A DNA stretch of 50,129 nt, from NCBI GenBank assembly GCA_937899835.1, contig CALCCE010000284.1:1-50129 (forward strand), written 5' to 3'. The notes under the pieces are model-generated. The model was not told where the DNA came from. It made no database searches and saw nothing but the letters and a program-made list of their open reading frames with translations. The position numbers and the translations under genes were made by a program. This document shows positions 33,608 to 42,626 of this stretch, piece by piece; positions within the stretch are counted from its first letter, which is position 1, and the number at the start of each line of letters is the position of its first letter. The DNA comes from an uncultured Flavobacteriales bacterium. GTDB taxonomy: Bacteria; Bacteroidota; Bacteroidia; Flavobacteriales_G; Salibacteraceae.

Positions 33608-35272
33608 TCATTCAACGATGAGTTTTTCGGCAAGTACTGTAGCGTCTTCTCCTTGTAGTTCTATTCGGTAGAGGCCCGCAGGAAAGGCCGAAACATCTAC
33701 CTGGGTAGGTCCTACACCGTTCTGCTGCCACACCAATTGTCCAACGGCATTGTAAAAAGAAATGCGGGTAACTGCTCCGTGGGGCAACGCCACTTGCACA
33801 TAATCGCTGCTGGGATTGGGGTAAACCCAGGCGGCCGTGTGCATGGCTGCTGACTCTGACTCGTTCTCGGTGCCAGGAACCACGGTTGCTCTGCGAAAGG
33901 AAACCAACTGACCAGCACAATCGAAAGCCTTGCCGTTGCCATAGCTTAAGTTGGCTGGCGCATACACCAACATGCTGCCTGGGGCATCGGGAAGAAACTC
34001 TATGATACCGGGTAGACGGGTTACGGGAGTTTGATTCCACGTAGTGGCTACTCCACAATCCGGAAGGGTGGTTTCGTACCGTACGATGCGCATATTGACC
34101 TGTCGATTGCTCACCCATTTATAACTGGCATACACCTCATTTCCGGTAGTACAATCTTCTACGATGCTATTGGCCTGATCGTGTTCGCCTACATTGAAGG
34201 AATGCGACCGAATGACATCTCCCCCTCCGTTGATTCGTAAGTAGACGGGATTGTACTCTCCCACCTGAAAGTGCTCGGTAAGCAACATAGAAAATTCATT
34301 GGTCCCCACAAGAGCCATGTCCTCTAAGGTCTGGCTGGTGATGCCGGGAATTTCATAGGTATTGTGCCACCCTACTGTTCCATTATAGAGATTGAGGTTC
34401 ATGGCCGTCACCTGATCGATTCTTCCACCGGTGGAGGAGTTGTTATAGGACACGATAGCGTCCAACAAAGCCGGAGACGAACGCCGTTCTACAATTTGAG
34501 GGTCGTTGATGGCATTAGCAGCCGTAAAGTGCCAGCCGATAAAGGGTACATGCCCGTTGCGCACCTCGAAAGAAAAGGCAAATACGCTTTGTGCCAGGCT
34601 GCCGGTTTCTAAGCGATTGCCCACCACTGCACAGAGTTTGTGTCCGTTTTGCTCCATAATGGTAGCATCGGTCATGTGGTGGTAGCTGTAGTTGCCCGAA
34701 CCGGGAAAATCCCTGGCCCACAACAAGGTACCACTTTCGGTAATCCGGGCCGCGGCCACTTCGTCCCCGGCATTTCCCACCACGATATAGCCCGGGTCGC
34801 GTGGATTGGTAATGGGTAGGATTTGAATGGCCTCCGAAGGTTGAGCAAATTCAATTTCACGGGCCCACAGCAAGGCCCCGGCATCGTTGACTTTCAGAAT
34901 CAGCATGTGTGCTGCCGCACTTTTCCCGGCAATGAAATACTCGCTGGGATTGTCGAGGCTTTGGCACACGGAATGCGCCTCATCGTTGCCATTGGGATCG
35001 CCAAAATGGTATTCACTAAGGGGAGCACCATCGGGCTCCATGAACAAGATGTGCGCATCGAGCATACCGTTGCTGTTGAGAATGGAGTTGATGGCGACCC
35101 AATTGCATCCCGGATTGAGCAAGGCGGTGCCTTTGGGCTCAATTACCGTAATGTCGAAACCATTGGGGTATTGGTGGTTGAAAGATTGTGCACCAAGAGG
35201 CCAGTTCGGTAAAACGCAAAGCCAAAGGCAAATCAAACCATGGTAAAACAAAGTTTTTCGATCGTAAATCAT
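33608..35272 (-). CDS. Secreted T9SS cargo protein, WD/propeller-like body
   Basis: 554 residues from ATG 35272 (MIYDRKTLFYHGLICLWLCVLPNWPLGAQ, a signal peptide); the frame is open for 64 more codons upstream, but they do not look like protein. The body repeats strands of the kind VGNAGDEVAAARITESGTLLWARDF and ILKVNDAGALLWAREIEFAQP. These are beta-propeller blades common in Bacteroidota secreted proteins with unknown roles. The C-terminal type A sorting domain is AWVYPNPSSDYVQVALPHGAVTRISFYNAVGQLVWQQ... ending KLIVE. No catalytic motif is visible. It lies 290 bp downstream of the propeller-LytTR regulator gene on the same strand. Confidence 0.85.
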   Translation of the reverse strand: MIYDRKTLFYHGLICLWLCVLPNWPLGAQSFNHQYPNGFDITVIEPKGTALLNPGCNWVAINSILNSNGMLDAHILFMEPDGAPLSEYHFGDPNGNDEAHSVCQSLDNPSEYFIAGKSAAAHMLILKVNDAGALLWAREIEFAQPSEAIQILPITNPRDPGYIVVGNAGDEVAAARITESGTLLWARDFPGSGNYSYHHMTDATIMEQNGHKLCAVVGNRLETGSLAQSVFAFSFEVRNGHVPFIGWHFTAANAINDPQIVERRSSPALLDAIVSYNNSSTGGRIDQVTAMNLNLYNGTVGWHNTYEIPGITSQTLEDMALVGTNEFSMLLTEHFQVGEYNPVYLRINGGGDVIRSHSFNVGEHDQANSIVEDCTTGNEVYASYKWVSNRQVNMRIVRYETTLPDCGVATTWNQTPVTRLPGIIEFLPDAPGSMLVYAPANLSYGNGKAFDCAGQLVSFRRATVVPGTENESESAAMHTAAWVYPNPSSDYVQVALPHGAVTRISFYNAVGQLVWQQNGVGPTQVDVSAFPAGLYRIELQGEDATVLAEKLIVE

Positions 35273-35542
35273 AGGATTTTGAATAAAGGATAACATGAAT
35301 GCATCCGATGGCTCCCCACCTATCTCTTCACCTTCATCAGGGCCCATTGAAAGCTGAAGGTTGGCCTTGGTTGCCACCGAACCCGGTGCTGGTGTAGAAT
35401 GGTAGCAACCGGAGCTATGTTTTGAAGGATTTCCAGCTCCTGATGCCCACTCATCAAGCGTCACTAAGGTGAAAAACCCAAGGGTTTAACAAGATGAAAA
35501 ACGACCTTTATGGATAAATGGAGCGGATTGATTGATCAATAA

Positions 35543-35561
35543 CGTTCATTGATGATGAACG
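35543..35561 (-). terminator. Hairpin just after the propeller-LytTR gene
   Basis: CGTTCAT (35543-35549) and ATGAACG (35555-35561) form a perfect 7-bp stem with a 5-nt loop, immediately after the stop codon region of the LytTR gene on the minus strand. The T tract is weak (TTATT), so it may be an attenuator or a processing end rather than a full terminator. The rest of the 290-bp gap 35273-35562 shows no gene or clear LytTR repeat. Confidence 0.4.
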
Positions 35562-35562
35562 C

Positions 35563-38196
35563 TCATGCCTCGGTTTGAGAAAAAGAGGTTAAAAAAGTGT
35601 GATAGGCTACTTTGTAAGTTGCCCCTACCGGAATGACGGTTTGTTCAATGGTGACTTCCGACTTTCCGGCGGCCGATACCTTGGAAAGGTTGACGAGGTA
35701 ACTGCGGTGGAGGCGCAAAAATTGGGGATCGGATTGCAACTCCCGCTCCAAGGTCTTGAGCGGCAAGAGCGCCAGGTGTTTTTTCTGAGTGGTAATGATC
35801 GCGCAGTAATTGGCCTCTGCTTTTATCCAGAGTATCTCCTCTTTGGGAATCTTCACTGTTTCCTGATTGATTTTCAGGGTTAGCAGGTTGGCAGTTGCGG
35901 ATTGGGGTACCCCCTTTCCCTTTGGCCTACCATCTGGCTTTGATTCAGGTGCTGCGGCCATTTTACTTATTGGCAGGTACTTCCTAAAAAAGAATCCAGC
36001 TACACCTACGGTTAGCAACACCAACAATGCTCCCCAGCTATAGATGGCCCACCCCTTGGCAGGCACTTTAAATTCGATTTCCAGCGGGTCGGACCACCCC
36101 GAAATGTTGCTTCTTACAGTGGCTGCTATGCGGTGTTCACCAGAAGACAAGTCTGCAAGGTGAATCAATGGACGCGAAGCATCTACCCAGGGGCCTCCAT
36201 CAATAGAGTAGCGATAATGCAAGTTGCTTTCGGTGAGTGAGATGGTGGCAATTTCAAAGGTGAGCCCCATGGACGGTTGCTCTTGCGTTGGTTGGGACGG
36301 TATTACCTTCAAATCGGCCAACACGGGTGGCGCTCGGTTGGGCAAGAGCAAGGTAGTATCCACTACTGAAATGCCTCCGGCACCGGCAATGTAGATCAAT
36401 TCCTGATCGAAAGCCACATCACTTACCAAATCAGCCAGAAGGCCACTGCCAGCATTCAGGTGCTTCCAGTTCCAATCTTCAGGTGGATCGCTTGGGTTGC
36501 TCACACTGTAAACACCGGTATTACTAGCCATCCACAATCCTCCTTCGGGGGCTTCTCGCACTTTGTTGATGTGGTTGGGAAAGTCTCCCTGACTTTGATC
36601 GATATGCGCCAATAATTTACCGTTATGGTATACGTAGGCACCCCACCCTGCCGTGGCCACCAATACTCTACCGGGGGCTATCTGTACCAAATCAGTGATG
36701 CTTTTTTGTGCGGTCTCTTTCAGCACCAGTGTACGCTCTTTGGTGGCCATGTTCACCTGATATATTCCTTTATTGGTACCACACAAAAAAACTTTGCCGG
36801 CAAGAGGAAGAACGGTATGAATCGGCGAAGGAGTTCGCAAGTAATGATGGTATAGTTGCTCTACTGCCTTGGTGTCCTTCCAATCGTAGTCTTCTTTCCA
36901 CTTCACAATGCCCATACGGTTGGCCACCCACAACTGCCCGTCCTCTGTTTTTAAAATTGTATTGATCGTAAAATTGTTGGCATGGAGGGGCTTCAACTTA
37001 CCATCTGGTCCATACCAGAAAAGGATTTTGTTGGCCAGCAGCAGCAAGCCCCCATTGTGAGGGAGCATTTGGCTGATTTGGCCTGGTTGAGGTTCCAAAC
37101 GATTGGGAACCACATGGAGTGCATCGCCCCTTAGATGCCCCATTAGGCCATAAGCCGCGCCAAACCATACCTGGTTCTGCCAGGAAACTAAACTGGATAC
37201 CGGAACATGCGGCAAGTGTTCGCTGGTGAAGTGGCGCATACCGGGCGATGGTGCATAAAAAAGCCCCTGGTTGATAGTCGCTACCCAGTAGCCATTTTCG
37301 TGGTCGGAACAAGTAGCCGCCAGACTAAGGCCCTGCAATACGGGCGCAGAAACTTCGTTGGTGCCAAAAGTCCAATAACGCAAGCCGTGCGAGGTACCAA
37401 TGGCCACTTGATCGGGAAAAGGACCATGCGAAACGGTTTGGATGACTTCACCTTCGGGTAAATCCAACTGATGCAACACCTCGTTTTGCCGGTTCAGGCA
37501 GTAAAATCGGTGCTGAAGGCCAACCAACATGCGCCCATTTTTCTGCAACCAACGGGAATGCCCGGTTCGTTCTTTTGCAAAAGGAAGCTTCTCACCTGTA
37601 TTGCGTGTAAAATTGTGAACGAACAAAGGAGTACCTCCCGCCATCACCTCGTTGTTGTTTTCCCACAAGCCACAGAGGTGTCCAATTTTTTTCTCGACTG
37701 TTGTTTCTACTTTGCCATCTGGATAAATACGTGCTAGAAAACCTCTACTACCGCCAAGGTAAACGCTACCGTCAGCGGTTTCGCAAAAAGCTTTGAAATG
37801 ACGGGGTGGTACCGCATGCTGAAGCGATGGTGTGTTTTCGGGGTTGTAGAATTTTCCTTCGTAATAATAGCAAGGAATGCCGTTGTAGGTCAATATCCAA
37901 ATCCTACCGCGCGAATCTTCATGCAGTTGAAGCACCTCGTTGTCGGTGAGCCCATCTTGCACCGTGAAGGTGACGAACTGTTGTCCATCGAAGCGACACA
38001 CGCCAGCATCGGTACCCACCCAAATGTAACCTTGAGCATCCTGGATAACCGAATAGGTCGTGTTGCTGGGCAATCCGTTTTGAATGTCGTAATGGCGGTT
38101 GAAATGCGTGGGTGCAATTGCACGTAAAGCAGGGGCATTAAGACTACACCAGCTAATAAGTAGTAAAAGGCAAGTACTCCAAAAAATGGACCTCAT
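35563..38196 (-). CDS. Membrane-tethered one-component regulator: beta-propeller sensor, Y_Y_Y, TM, LytTR
   Basis: 877 residues from ATG 38196 (a TTG in frame two codons upstream is less likely). A signal peptide (STCLLLLISWCSLNAPALRA) precedes Reg_prop repeats (YSVIQDAQGYIWVGTDAGVCRFDG, LHEDSRGRIWILTYNG, REAPEGGLWMASNTGVYSV) and a Y_Y_Y-like module (LHYRYSIDGGPWVDASRPLIHLADLSSGEH). One membrane segment follows (GWAIYSWGALLVLLTVGVAGFFF). The cytoplasmic end is a LytTR DNA-binding domain (LTLKINQETVKIPKEEILWIKAEANYCAIITT, FLRLHRSYLVNLSKV). There is no kinase or receiver domain, so an outside signal would pass directly to a DNA-binding domain held at the membrane. Targets may include the adjacent T9SS gene. 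Confidence 0.9.
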   Translation of the reverse strand: MRSIFWSTCLLLLISWCSLNAPALRAIAPTHFNRHYDIQNGLPSNTTYSVIQDAQGYIWVGTDAGVCRFDGQQFVTFTVQDGLTDNEVLQLHEDSRGRIWILTYNGIPCYYYEGKFYNPENTPSLQHAVPPRHFKAFCETADGSVYLGGSRGFLARIYPDGKVETTVEKKIGHLCGLWENNNEVMAGGTPLFVHNFTRNTGEKLPFAKERTGHSRWLQKNGRMLVGLQHRFYCLNRQNEVLHQLDLPEGEVIQTVSHGPFPDQVAIGTSHGLRYWTFGTNEVSAPVLQGLSLAATCSDHENGYWVATINQGLFYAPSPGMRHFTSEHLPHVPVSSLVSWQNQVWFGAAYGLMGHLRGDALHVVPNRLEPQPGQISQMLPHNGGLLLLANKILFWYGPDGKLKPLHANNFTINTILKTEDGQLWVANRMGIVKWKEDYDWKDTKAVEQLYHHYLRTPSPIHTVLPLAGKVFLCGTNKGIYQVNMATKERTLVLKETAQKSITDLVQIAPGRVLVATAGWGAYVYHNGKLLAHIDQSQGDFPNHINKVREAPEGGLWMASNTGVYSVSNPSDPPEDWNWKHLNAGSGLLADLVSDVAFDQELIYIAGAGGISVVDTTLLLPNRAPPVLADLKVIPSQPTQEQPSMGLTFEIATISLTESNLHYRYSIDGGPWVDASRPLIHLADLSSGEHRIAATVRSNISGWSDPLEIEFKVPAKGWAIYSWGALLVLLTVGVAGFFFRKYLPISKMAAAPESKPDGRPKGKGVPQSATANLLTLKINQETVKIPKEEILWIKAEANYCAIITTQKKHLALLPLKTLERELQSDPQFLRLHRSYLVNLSKVSAAGKSEVTIEQTVIPVGATYKVAYHTFLTSFSQTEA

Positions 38197-38202
38197 GGGC
38201 AA

Positions 38203-38666
38203 AAGTGGCGGATGGTACCGATAAAATTAAGCTTTAAAAGCAGGCTCCACTACCAACGAGCAATACTTTTGTATGAAGGTTGGATTTCTTTTTGTGGCGG
38301 ATGACCTCGCTTGTTGAAACGCACCTCTCTTCTACCCACCTTATGTTTTGAAGCATTGTTGTTGATGTCTGTTTCATGAATAGATGCGACTTAAAGTCTT
38401 TTTGAACCTTGATCCCGGTGTTGGACCTTGTAATTGGACCAACATTCAAAGTGATCAAGTCTAAGGTTCGCTTTTCACTTTTTTGTGTCCTGTGCGCAAC
38501 TTCTCAGGAACCGGCAGGTGTGCACCGTAAGGTGTTCCAACATCCGGGCATATTGAATAAGATAGCGTTCAGTGACAGTCCAACGGTTTGCTCAAGACCA
38601 AAATTATGGAGAGAAAACGCTGCGAATGAAGAAAACGTATTTTGAGCTGTTTGGCAGGTTTTCAGC
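38203..38666 (+). other. Intergenic stretch without a supported gene
   Basis: 464 bp between the divergent-facing ends of the LytTR regulator start and the HMG-CoA synthase stop. Short open frames on both strands have unlikely protein composition. TTGGACC is repeated at 38421-38427 and 38434-38440, and the second copy runs into CCAAC, making a small imperfect dyad. I see no terminator, RNA or promoter I can support, apart from weak AT-rich boxes just upstream of 38196. Confidence 0.5.
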
Positions 38667-40163
38667 TTACTCTCCCCATTTGTAATACCGCGCCCCAGCT
38701 TTATATTCAGCCTCACTTACACGGTCAAGGCTAAATTCCTGAGTCGGGATTCGAATACTTTCCGAAAGTTGATCCCGGTGTATTTTTTCATACGATGGGT
38801 AATCGATTTCAACTCCTTCGGATAGCTTTTGAAATACCTTGAAATCAGCGACTACCGATTTCCAGGATTCCTGCACCTTGCCTTGAAACACTTTCGATTT
38901 AGATCCGCTTCCGTATCCAAAAAAGCCGAAGGTATGGTCGGTTAAATCGCTTCCTTCCTCTAAGTCGGCTTCGAACGAGCTCATCAACGCCAGGAAAATA
39001 GAACTGGCATAGATATTTCCCATCAATGAAGAAGCGCGCTCCGCTTTTTCCAATTTTTGGGTGGCGAAGTTGCGGTAGGCTTCGGTTTTCGTAATGGCCC
39101 TCAGAAATTGCCCGCGGGCTTTTTCGTAGGTCTTTTCATCTTGAAAATCCGATCGTTGTGGCGCTTTTAGTTCAGCGTCATCCCAGGTGTTTTGCTTTTT
39201 TCTGGCGTGCATAAACAGCTCTGAAGCGATACGCTTTGCATGAAATGCGTAGGGTAAATGAAAGATCAGTCGATCCCAATCCCCAAAAAAGTTCGCTTCT
39301 GATTGGTTCTCCTCCAGCTGTTGCTCGCAAAAATGTTCATAAGCTTCTCGGATTCTATTTTGATAGGTCCAATTCGAATACTGTCCATCAAAAACCGGGG
39401 TTTCCTTGAACACCTGGATGGTATCTTCATTTGCATCTAAAAACCCATCCACCTGGAGGGACTCCGGTAATTTCTTGAGAACATCTTCCGCGGATTCGGA
39501 ACTGTTCTCCATTAAATCCAATACTTCACGTAAAATTTCTTTTTTCGAATACACCCTTCTGGGTTTAAAGAAATCATGCACCCCTTGGGTGGCGACCCCA
39601 ACCACATCGTCAATGGCGATCAATCGGGGATTCTGTTTTACCAGCATGGCAATGGCACCCGCTCCTTGGGTATATTCTCCGCCCGAATTGAGTTCATATT
39701 TGGCAAAGTCGGAAGCGACCACAATGGCCTTTCTATTTTTACCACCCCTTACCCAGTCCAAGGTATTGTGCAAAGCATCCACCGCACCTATGCAAGCAAA
39801 GGTCAGGTCGACTACATCGCAATTCCGCAAACAATGGACACCGTGCTTTTGCTTGTACTTTCTGCGCAGCATTTCCAGCACATAGGTGGCCGTGGGTTTG
39901 GCACCATCCAATGCCGATTCTGTCCCGAGGTATATACGACCAATTTCTTGCGGCTTCAATTGATTTCTTTCCATCAATTCATAGATGGCATTGGCCGCCA
40001 TGGTTGCCGCATCTTCGTGAAGATCGGGGATGCGCATTTGCTGAAGCCCAAGTCCTTTGTTTAGTTTTCCATACTCTAAGTCCCTTTCAATTGCCAGTTT
40101 CTCGATATTCAAATAGAGTTTGGGGACATAAAGGGCCATATCACAAATTCCTACCTTCGACAT
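38667..40163 (-). CDS. Hydroxymethylglutaryl-CoA synthase
   Basis: A 498-residue thiolase-fold enzyme that condenses acetyl-CoA with acetoacetyl-CoA in the mevalonate route to isoprenoids. The catalytic Glu82 is in YLGTESALDGAKP, the nucleophile Cys124 in DLTFACIGAVDAL, and the general-base histidine in LIFHLPYAFHAKR. The start MSKVGICDMALYVPKLYL fits the bacterial family. At ~50-100 residues longer than many bacterial HMGS proteins, it has insertions (around SAEDVLKKLPESLQVDGFLDANED) typical of Bacteroidota relatives. No other mevalonate genes lie beside it. A role in polyketide beta-branching is possible for HMGS-like enzymes, but no PKS is nearby. Confidence 0.88.
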   Translation of the reverse strand: MSKVGICDMALYVPKLYLNIEKLAIERDLEYGKLNKGLGLQQMRIPDLHEDAATMAANAIYELMERNQLKPQEIGRIYLGTESALDGAKPTATYVLEMLRRKYKQKHGVHCLRNCDVVDLTFACIGAVDALHNTLDWVRGGKNRKAIVVASDFAKYELNSGGEYTQGAGAIAMLVKQNPRLIAIDDVVGVATQGVHDFFKPRRVYSKKEILREVLDLMENSSESAEDVLKKLPESLQVDGFLDANEDTIQVFKETPVFDGQYSNWTYQNRIREAYEHFCEQQLEENQSEANFFGDWDRLIFHLPYAFHAKRIASELFMHARKKQNTWDDAELKAPQRSDFQDEKTYEKARGQFLRAITKTEAYRNFATQKLEKAERASSLMGNIYASSIFLALMSSFEADLEEGSDLTDHTFGFFGYGSGSKSKVFQGKVQESWKSVVADFKVFQKLSEGVEIDYPSYEKIHRDQLSESIRIPTQEFSLDRVSEAEYKAGARYYKWGE

Positions 40164-40551
40164 ACTTACTTATAATTCAATGGATTAGAAAATTAGCTTG
40201 ATTGATTGTATTCTTTTACAAGGTCTAAGGCGTTGTGATTCTACCTCGGTGCGCTATCGAAATGCGCGTCAAAAGAAATACAGAACAGACGGAGCATAAT
40301 ATTGTTTGGAGATGGTTTTTCGTACGTTTTGGTAAAATTCAATTGGCCTGCTCGACTTGGGCGCCAAAGTACGAAAAGCCCTTGAGTAACGCTGTGCCAT
40401 TCTATCGCACCAAGTTTTGTTCACTGAAAGATCAGGTAGTTCATCTGTTGGCTACTAAAAAGGGGATCGAAAGAAGCTGACTCAGTAAGGGTTGCCATAG
40501 CTGGTTTTGCTGGTGGTGTGAATAGGAGGATCAGAAGACTTACCTTCTCCA
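40164..40551 (+). other. Intergenic stretch without a supported gene
   Basis: 388 bp upstream of the HMG-CoA synthase start. The longest open frame (81 codons, plus strand) has no family resemblance and poor composition, so I reject it. On the minus strand TTG, then 23 nt, then TAATTTTC could be a weak promoter for the HMG-CoA synthase gene. Nothing else is evident. Confidence 0.5.
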
Positions 40552-40974
40552 TCAATAGCTCAGCATTTCGAACCTTATTTTGTATTTCGGATCTACTTCA
40601 TAAGACGCAATAGCTCGATTTATTTGCAACTCCATGTTGGCCGGATCGGCTCCTATGACCTCTAAATAGTTATGGATTCCTTTGGGGGCTTCGTAGTAAA
40701 GGCACGGATTTTCCCAATGGTTATTTCGAAACTTCTCCCAAACTGCTTGGGTCTTGGTTTTGTGCTTGTTGAAACAGTGGAGCAGTACAAAATCATCGGC
40801 CTTTGCCTGAAATCCATGCTGCACAAAGTGTTTTCCGTGCATCACTTGAAATAAGATTTGATCATCTACCCAAAAGTCGATCTGTGGATTGGGCAATCCC
40901 TGGTTTAGAAAACGGTGAATATCACTCGCCTTGATGGCCGTTAAAGACCGATTACGATTAAAAAATGAAAACAT
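40552..40974 (-). CDS. Conserved-looking hypothetical protein
   Basis: A 140-residue soluble protein (MFSFFNRNRSLTAIKASDIHRFL) with a balanced composition and a pattern of strands and helices: QIDFWVDDQILFQVMHGKHFVQHGFQ, DFVLLHCFNKHK, CLYYEAPKGIHNYLEVIGADP. I do not recognise a family and see no catalytic motif, signal peptide or membrane segment. ATG at 40974 is preceded by AT-rich sequence. It precedes nothing obvious in an operon; the next minus-strand gene upstream (41129-41827) ends 154 bp away. Confidence 0.65.
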   Translation of the reverse strand: MFSFFNRNRSLTAIKASDIHRFLNQGLPNPQIDFWVDDQILFQVMHGKHFVQHGFQAKADDFVLLHCFNKHKTKTQAVWEKFRNNHWENPCLYYEAPKGIHNYLEVIGADPANMELQINRAIASYEVDPKYKIRFEMLSY

Positions 40975-41128
40975 TTATAACTCTTATTCATTGGGGATTT
41001 ACCGTTTTTCGGTTTGGTCAAGGGTGGTGGTGGAAATGGCGAGAAAGATGATGAGGGGTGTGAGAGGCTGCATGGTGTGGTATTCTTCAAGCTTCGTGGA
41101 AGGAATCGATTTTCAAGCGGTGGGGTCG

Positions 41129-41827
41129 TCAAACCCTTTCAAACATATAAAGTGTATCGGATATGGTTTTACTAAACGCCTCCTCTTTTTGATCATACCA
41201 GAAAAAGCCTTCTTCCAACTTATGGGCATGAGCAACGGTCCATTGGAGCAGCGTTTCTATTTCTGTTTTCTTCAGGCTTTTAAAAAATTTGTTCCTGCCT
41301 TTTAATTCCTGGTAATGGACAGCAAGAAAGTCCACGTAGTTTCTAAAGCCTTGTGATGCCACATGGAGGTCCCATTGCTGGAGCATCCCGTCGAGGTCAT
41401 TTGTTTTCTTATGAATTTCCACAAAGTTTTCGGCATCAAAATACGGGGCACAATTAATGTCATAGCTCCACCAAGCCTTTAGAAAATTGGTTATTGTTTC
41501 CTGTTCCACCGGTTCCCAGGTTTTCCATTCGCCATGGTCCAACTTTCCAAGCACCACAAAAGTAGCCACCCCAAGTTCTCGGGTAGCTGCCAGTTCAAAA
41601 ATCCGAGGCAAGTAGTGCTTGAAGTCGTTCAACTCTCCCCAGGTGGTCATCGCTTTGAACGCATACCTGGAGAGCTCTTCGTCTCCCAGTAACCGTAATG
41701 GTTTTGAATGCAGGATAGCCTTATCCTTCTCTGAGACCGTCAGCGGACTCCCGGTGGTTAACCTGAACGGATACTTTTCAAAGGCCTGGTACAATTCCTT
41801 TGTCGCTGCGCTTAATTCTTTGGTCAT
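41129..41827 (-). CDS. Conserved-looking hypothetical protein, helical
   Basis: A 232-residue, mostly helical soluble protein (LSRYAFKAMTTWGELNDFKHYLPRIFELAATRELGVATFVVLGKLDHGEWKTWEPVEQETITNFLKAWW). The regular spacing of short helices and Trp/Tyr-containing turns resembles alpha-alpha repeat proteins, but I cannot assign a family. There is no signal peptide. It is divergent from the barrel/SRPBCC operon at 42036; the 208 bp between them carry the putative ECF42 promoter pointing the other way. Confidence 0.7.
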   Translation of the reverse strand: MTKELSAATKELYQAFEKYPFRLTTGSPLTVSEKDKAILHSKPLRLLGDEELSRYAFKAMTTWGELNDFKHYLPRIFELAATRELGVATFVVLGKLDHGEWKTWEPVEQETITNFLKAWWSYDINCAPYFDAENFVEIHKKTNDLDGMLQQWDLHVASQGFRNYVDFLAVHYQELKGRNKFFKSLKKTEIETLLQWTVAHAHKLEEGFFWYDQKEEAFSKTISDTLYMFERV

Positions 41828-41988
41828 TGTTTCAGGTGGTATACTACATTTTCAACGCATCAGTCCTTCTTAAGCAGGTCTCCTCTAAAGTTTCCTTTTC
41901 TGAATTTGTTGATCCTGCAGGTATTATAAGATTGACGGTGCCGAACAAGATACACATTGTCCATCACCAGCGTTCCATTGGCTGCGCC

Positions 41989-42011
41989 TGTCCTAATTCC
42001 CGTTGCTCGTT
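41989..42011 (+). promoter_or_regulatory. Putative ECF42-dependent promoter, barrel/SRPBCC operon
   Basis: TGTCC (41989-41993), 14 nt, then CGTT (42008-42011), the last part continuing as CGTTTGA. The -10 side is identical to that at 46026-46048 (CGTTTGA) and the spacing is the same. The start codon at 42036 is 24 nt downstream. Confidence 0.6.
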
Positions 42012-42035
42012 TGATACTATGCCAAAACGTAGATC

Positions 42036-42614
42036 ATGTCAAAAACGAGTATTGCCATTCTATTCCTGTTTTCGCTGATTATGGCACAGGGAGTGGCCCA
42101 AACCACCCGAACCTGGATAGGAATTGAAACCGACCCCATCACCACTGCTTTTGGCGCTCGCACCCTTTCGGCAGTGGTAGAGCCTCCCAAGGTGGCGCAT
42201 TGGTCTTTGTTCCTCAATGTGGTGCGTGCCGATTTCCCCGGTTGGATGGATGACTTTTTGAACCCTCAAAACCAGGACAAGGGCTTTGAAAGCAGGGTAA
42301 ACATCGGGGGTGGCTTCGCGGTAGATTACTTTCTCAACGAAGATCGCAAAGGCACCTACTTTGGTTTGGTCCAACTGTTTTTCGAAAATAAAGTCAGTAG
42401 AAACCAAGCCTCCCAAACCCTACTAACCCACAACCTTATTCCCAGAGTGGGGTACCGGTGGTATCCTTTTTCCAAGGCCAACCTGTACCTCAATCCATTT
42501 GCAGGCTTGCGCTACGAATATGCCCCGAGGGGTGACTTTTCGGTGGACGGAACTGCTTTTGAGGCCGCCGGCTTTCAGCCGTTTGGCACCCTGCACCTTG
42601 GCTATCACTTTTAA
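42036..42614 (+). CDS. Exported outer-membrane beta-barrel-like protein
   Basis: A 192-residue protein with a signal peptide (MSKTSIAILFLFSLIMAQGVAQ). The mature part alternates amphipathic strands (WIGIETDPITTAFGARTLSAVVE, SRVNIGGGFAVDYFLNE, TYFGLVQLFFENKV, LIPRVGYRWYPFSKANLYLNPFAGLRYEY) and ends with an aromatic strand closing in Phe (FGTLHLGYHF), as outer-membrane barrels do. Family unknown. The SRPBCC gene starts 12 nt after its stop, so they form an operon behind a putative ECF42 promoter. Confidence 0.78.
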   Translation: MSKTSIAILFLFSLIMAQGVAQTTRTWIGIETDPITTAFGARTLSAVVEPPKVAHWSLFLNVVRADFPGWMDDFLNPQNQDKGFESRVNIGGGFAVDYFLNEDRKGTYFGLVQLFFENKVSRNQASQTLLTHNLIPRVGYRWYPFSKANLYLNPFAGLRYEYAPRGDFSVDGTAFEAAGFQPFGTLHLGYHF

Positions 42615-42626
42615 CAATTCCATACC

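Noticed and set aside
35273-35464. Upstream extension of the large T9SS protein (64 extra codons)
   Set aside because: The signal peptide begins cleanly at 35272, and the upstream residues are Gly/Ser/Pro-rich without domain character.
38421-38440. TTGGACC direct repeat as a LytTR site
   Set aside because: Its 13-bp period and lack of the GTT core do not fit LytTR half-sites spaced 21 bp apart.
38234-38645. Short open frames on both strands between the propeller-LytTR gene and HMG-CoA synthase
   Set aside because: Both have implausible composition and mutually overlap; nothing supports translation.
40235-40480. 81-codon plus-strand open frame upstream of HMG-CoA synthase
   Set aside because: No family resemblance; codon and residue use look like intergenic sequence.
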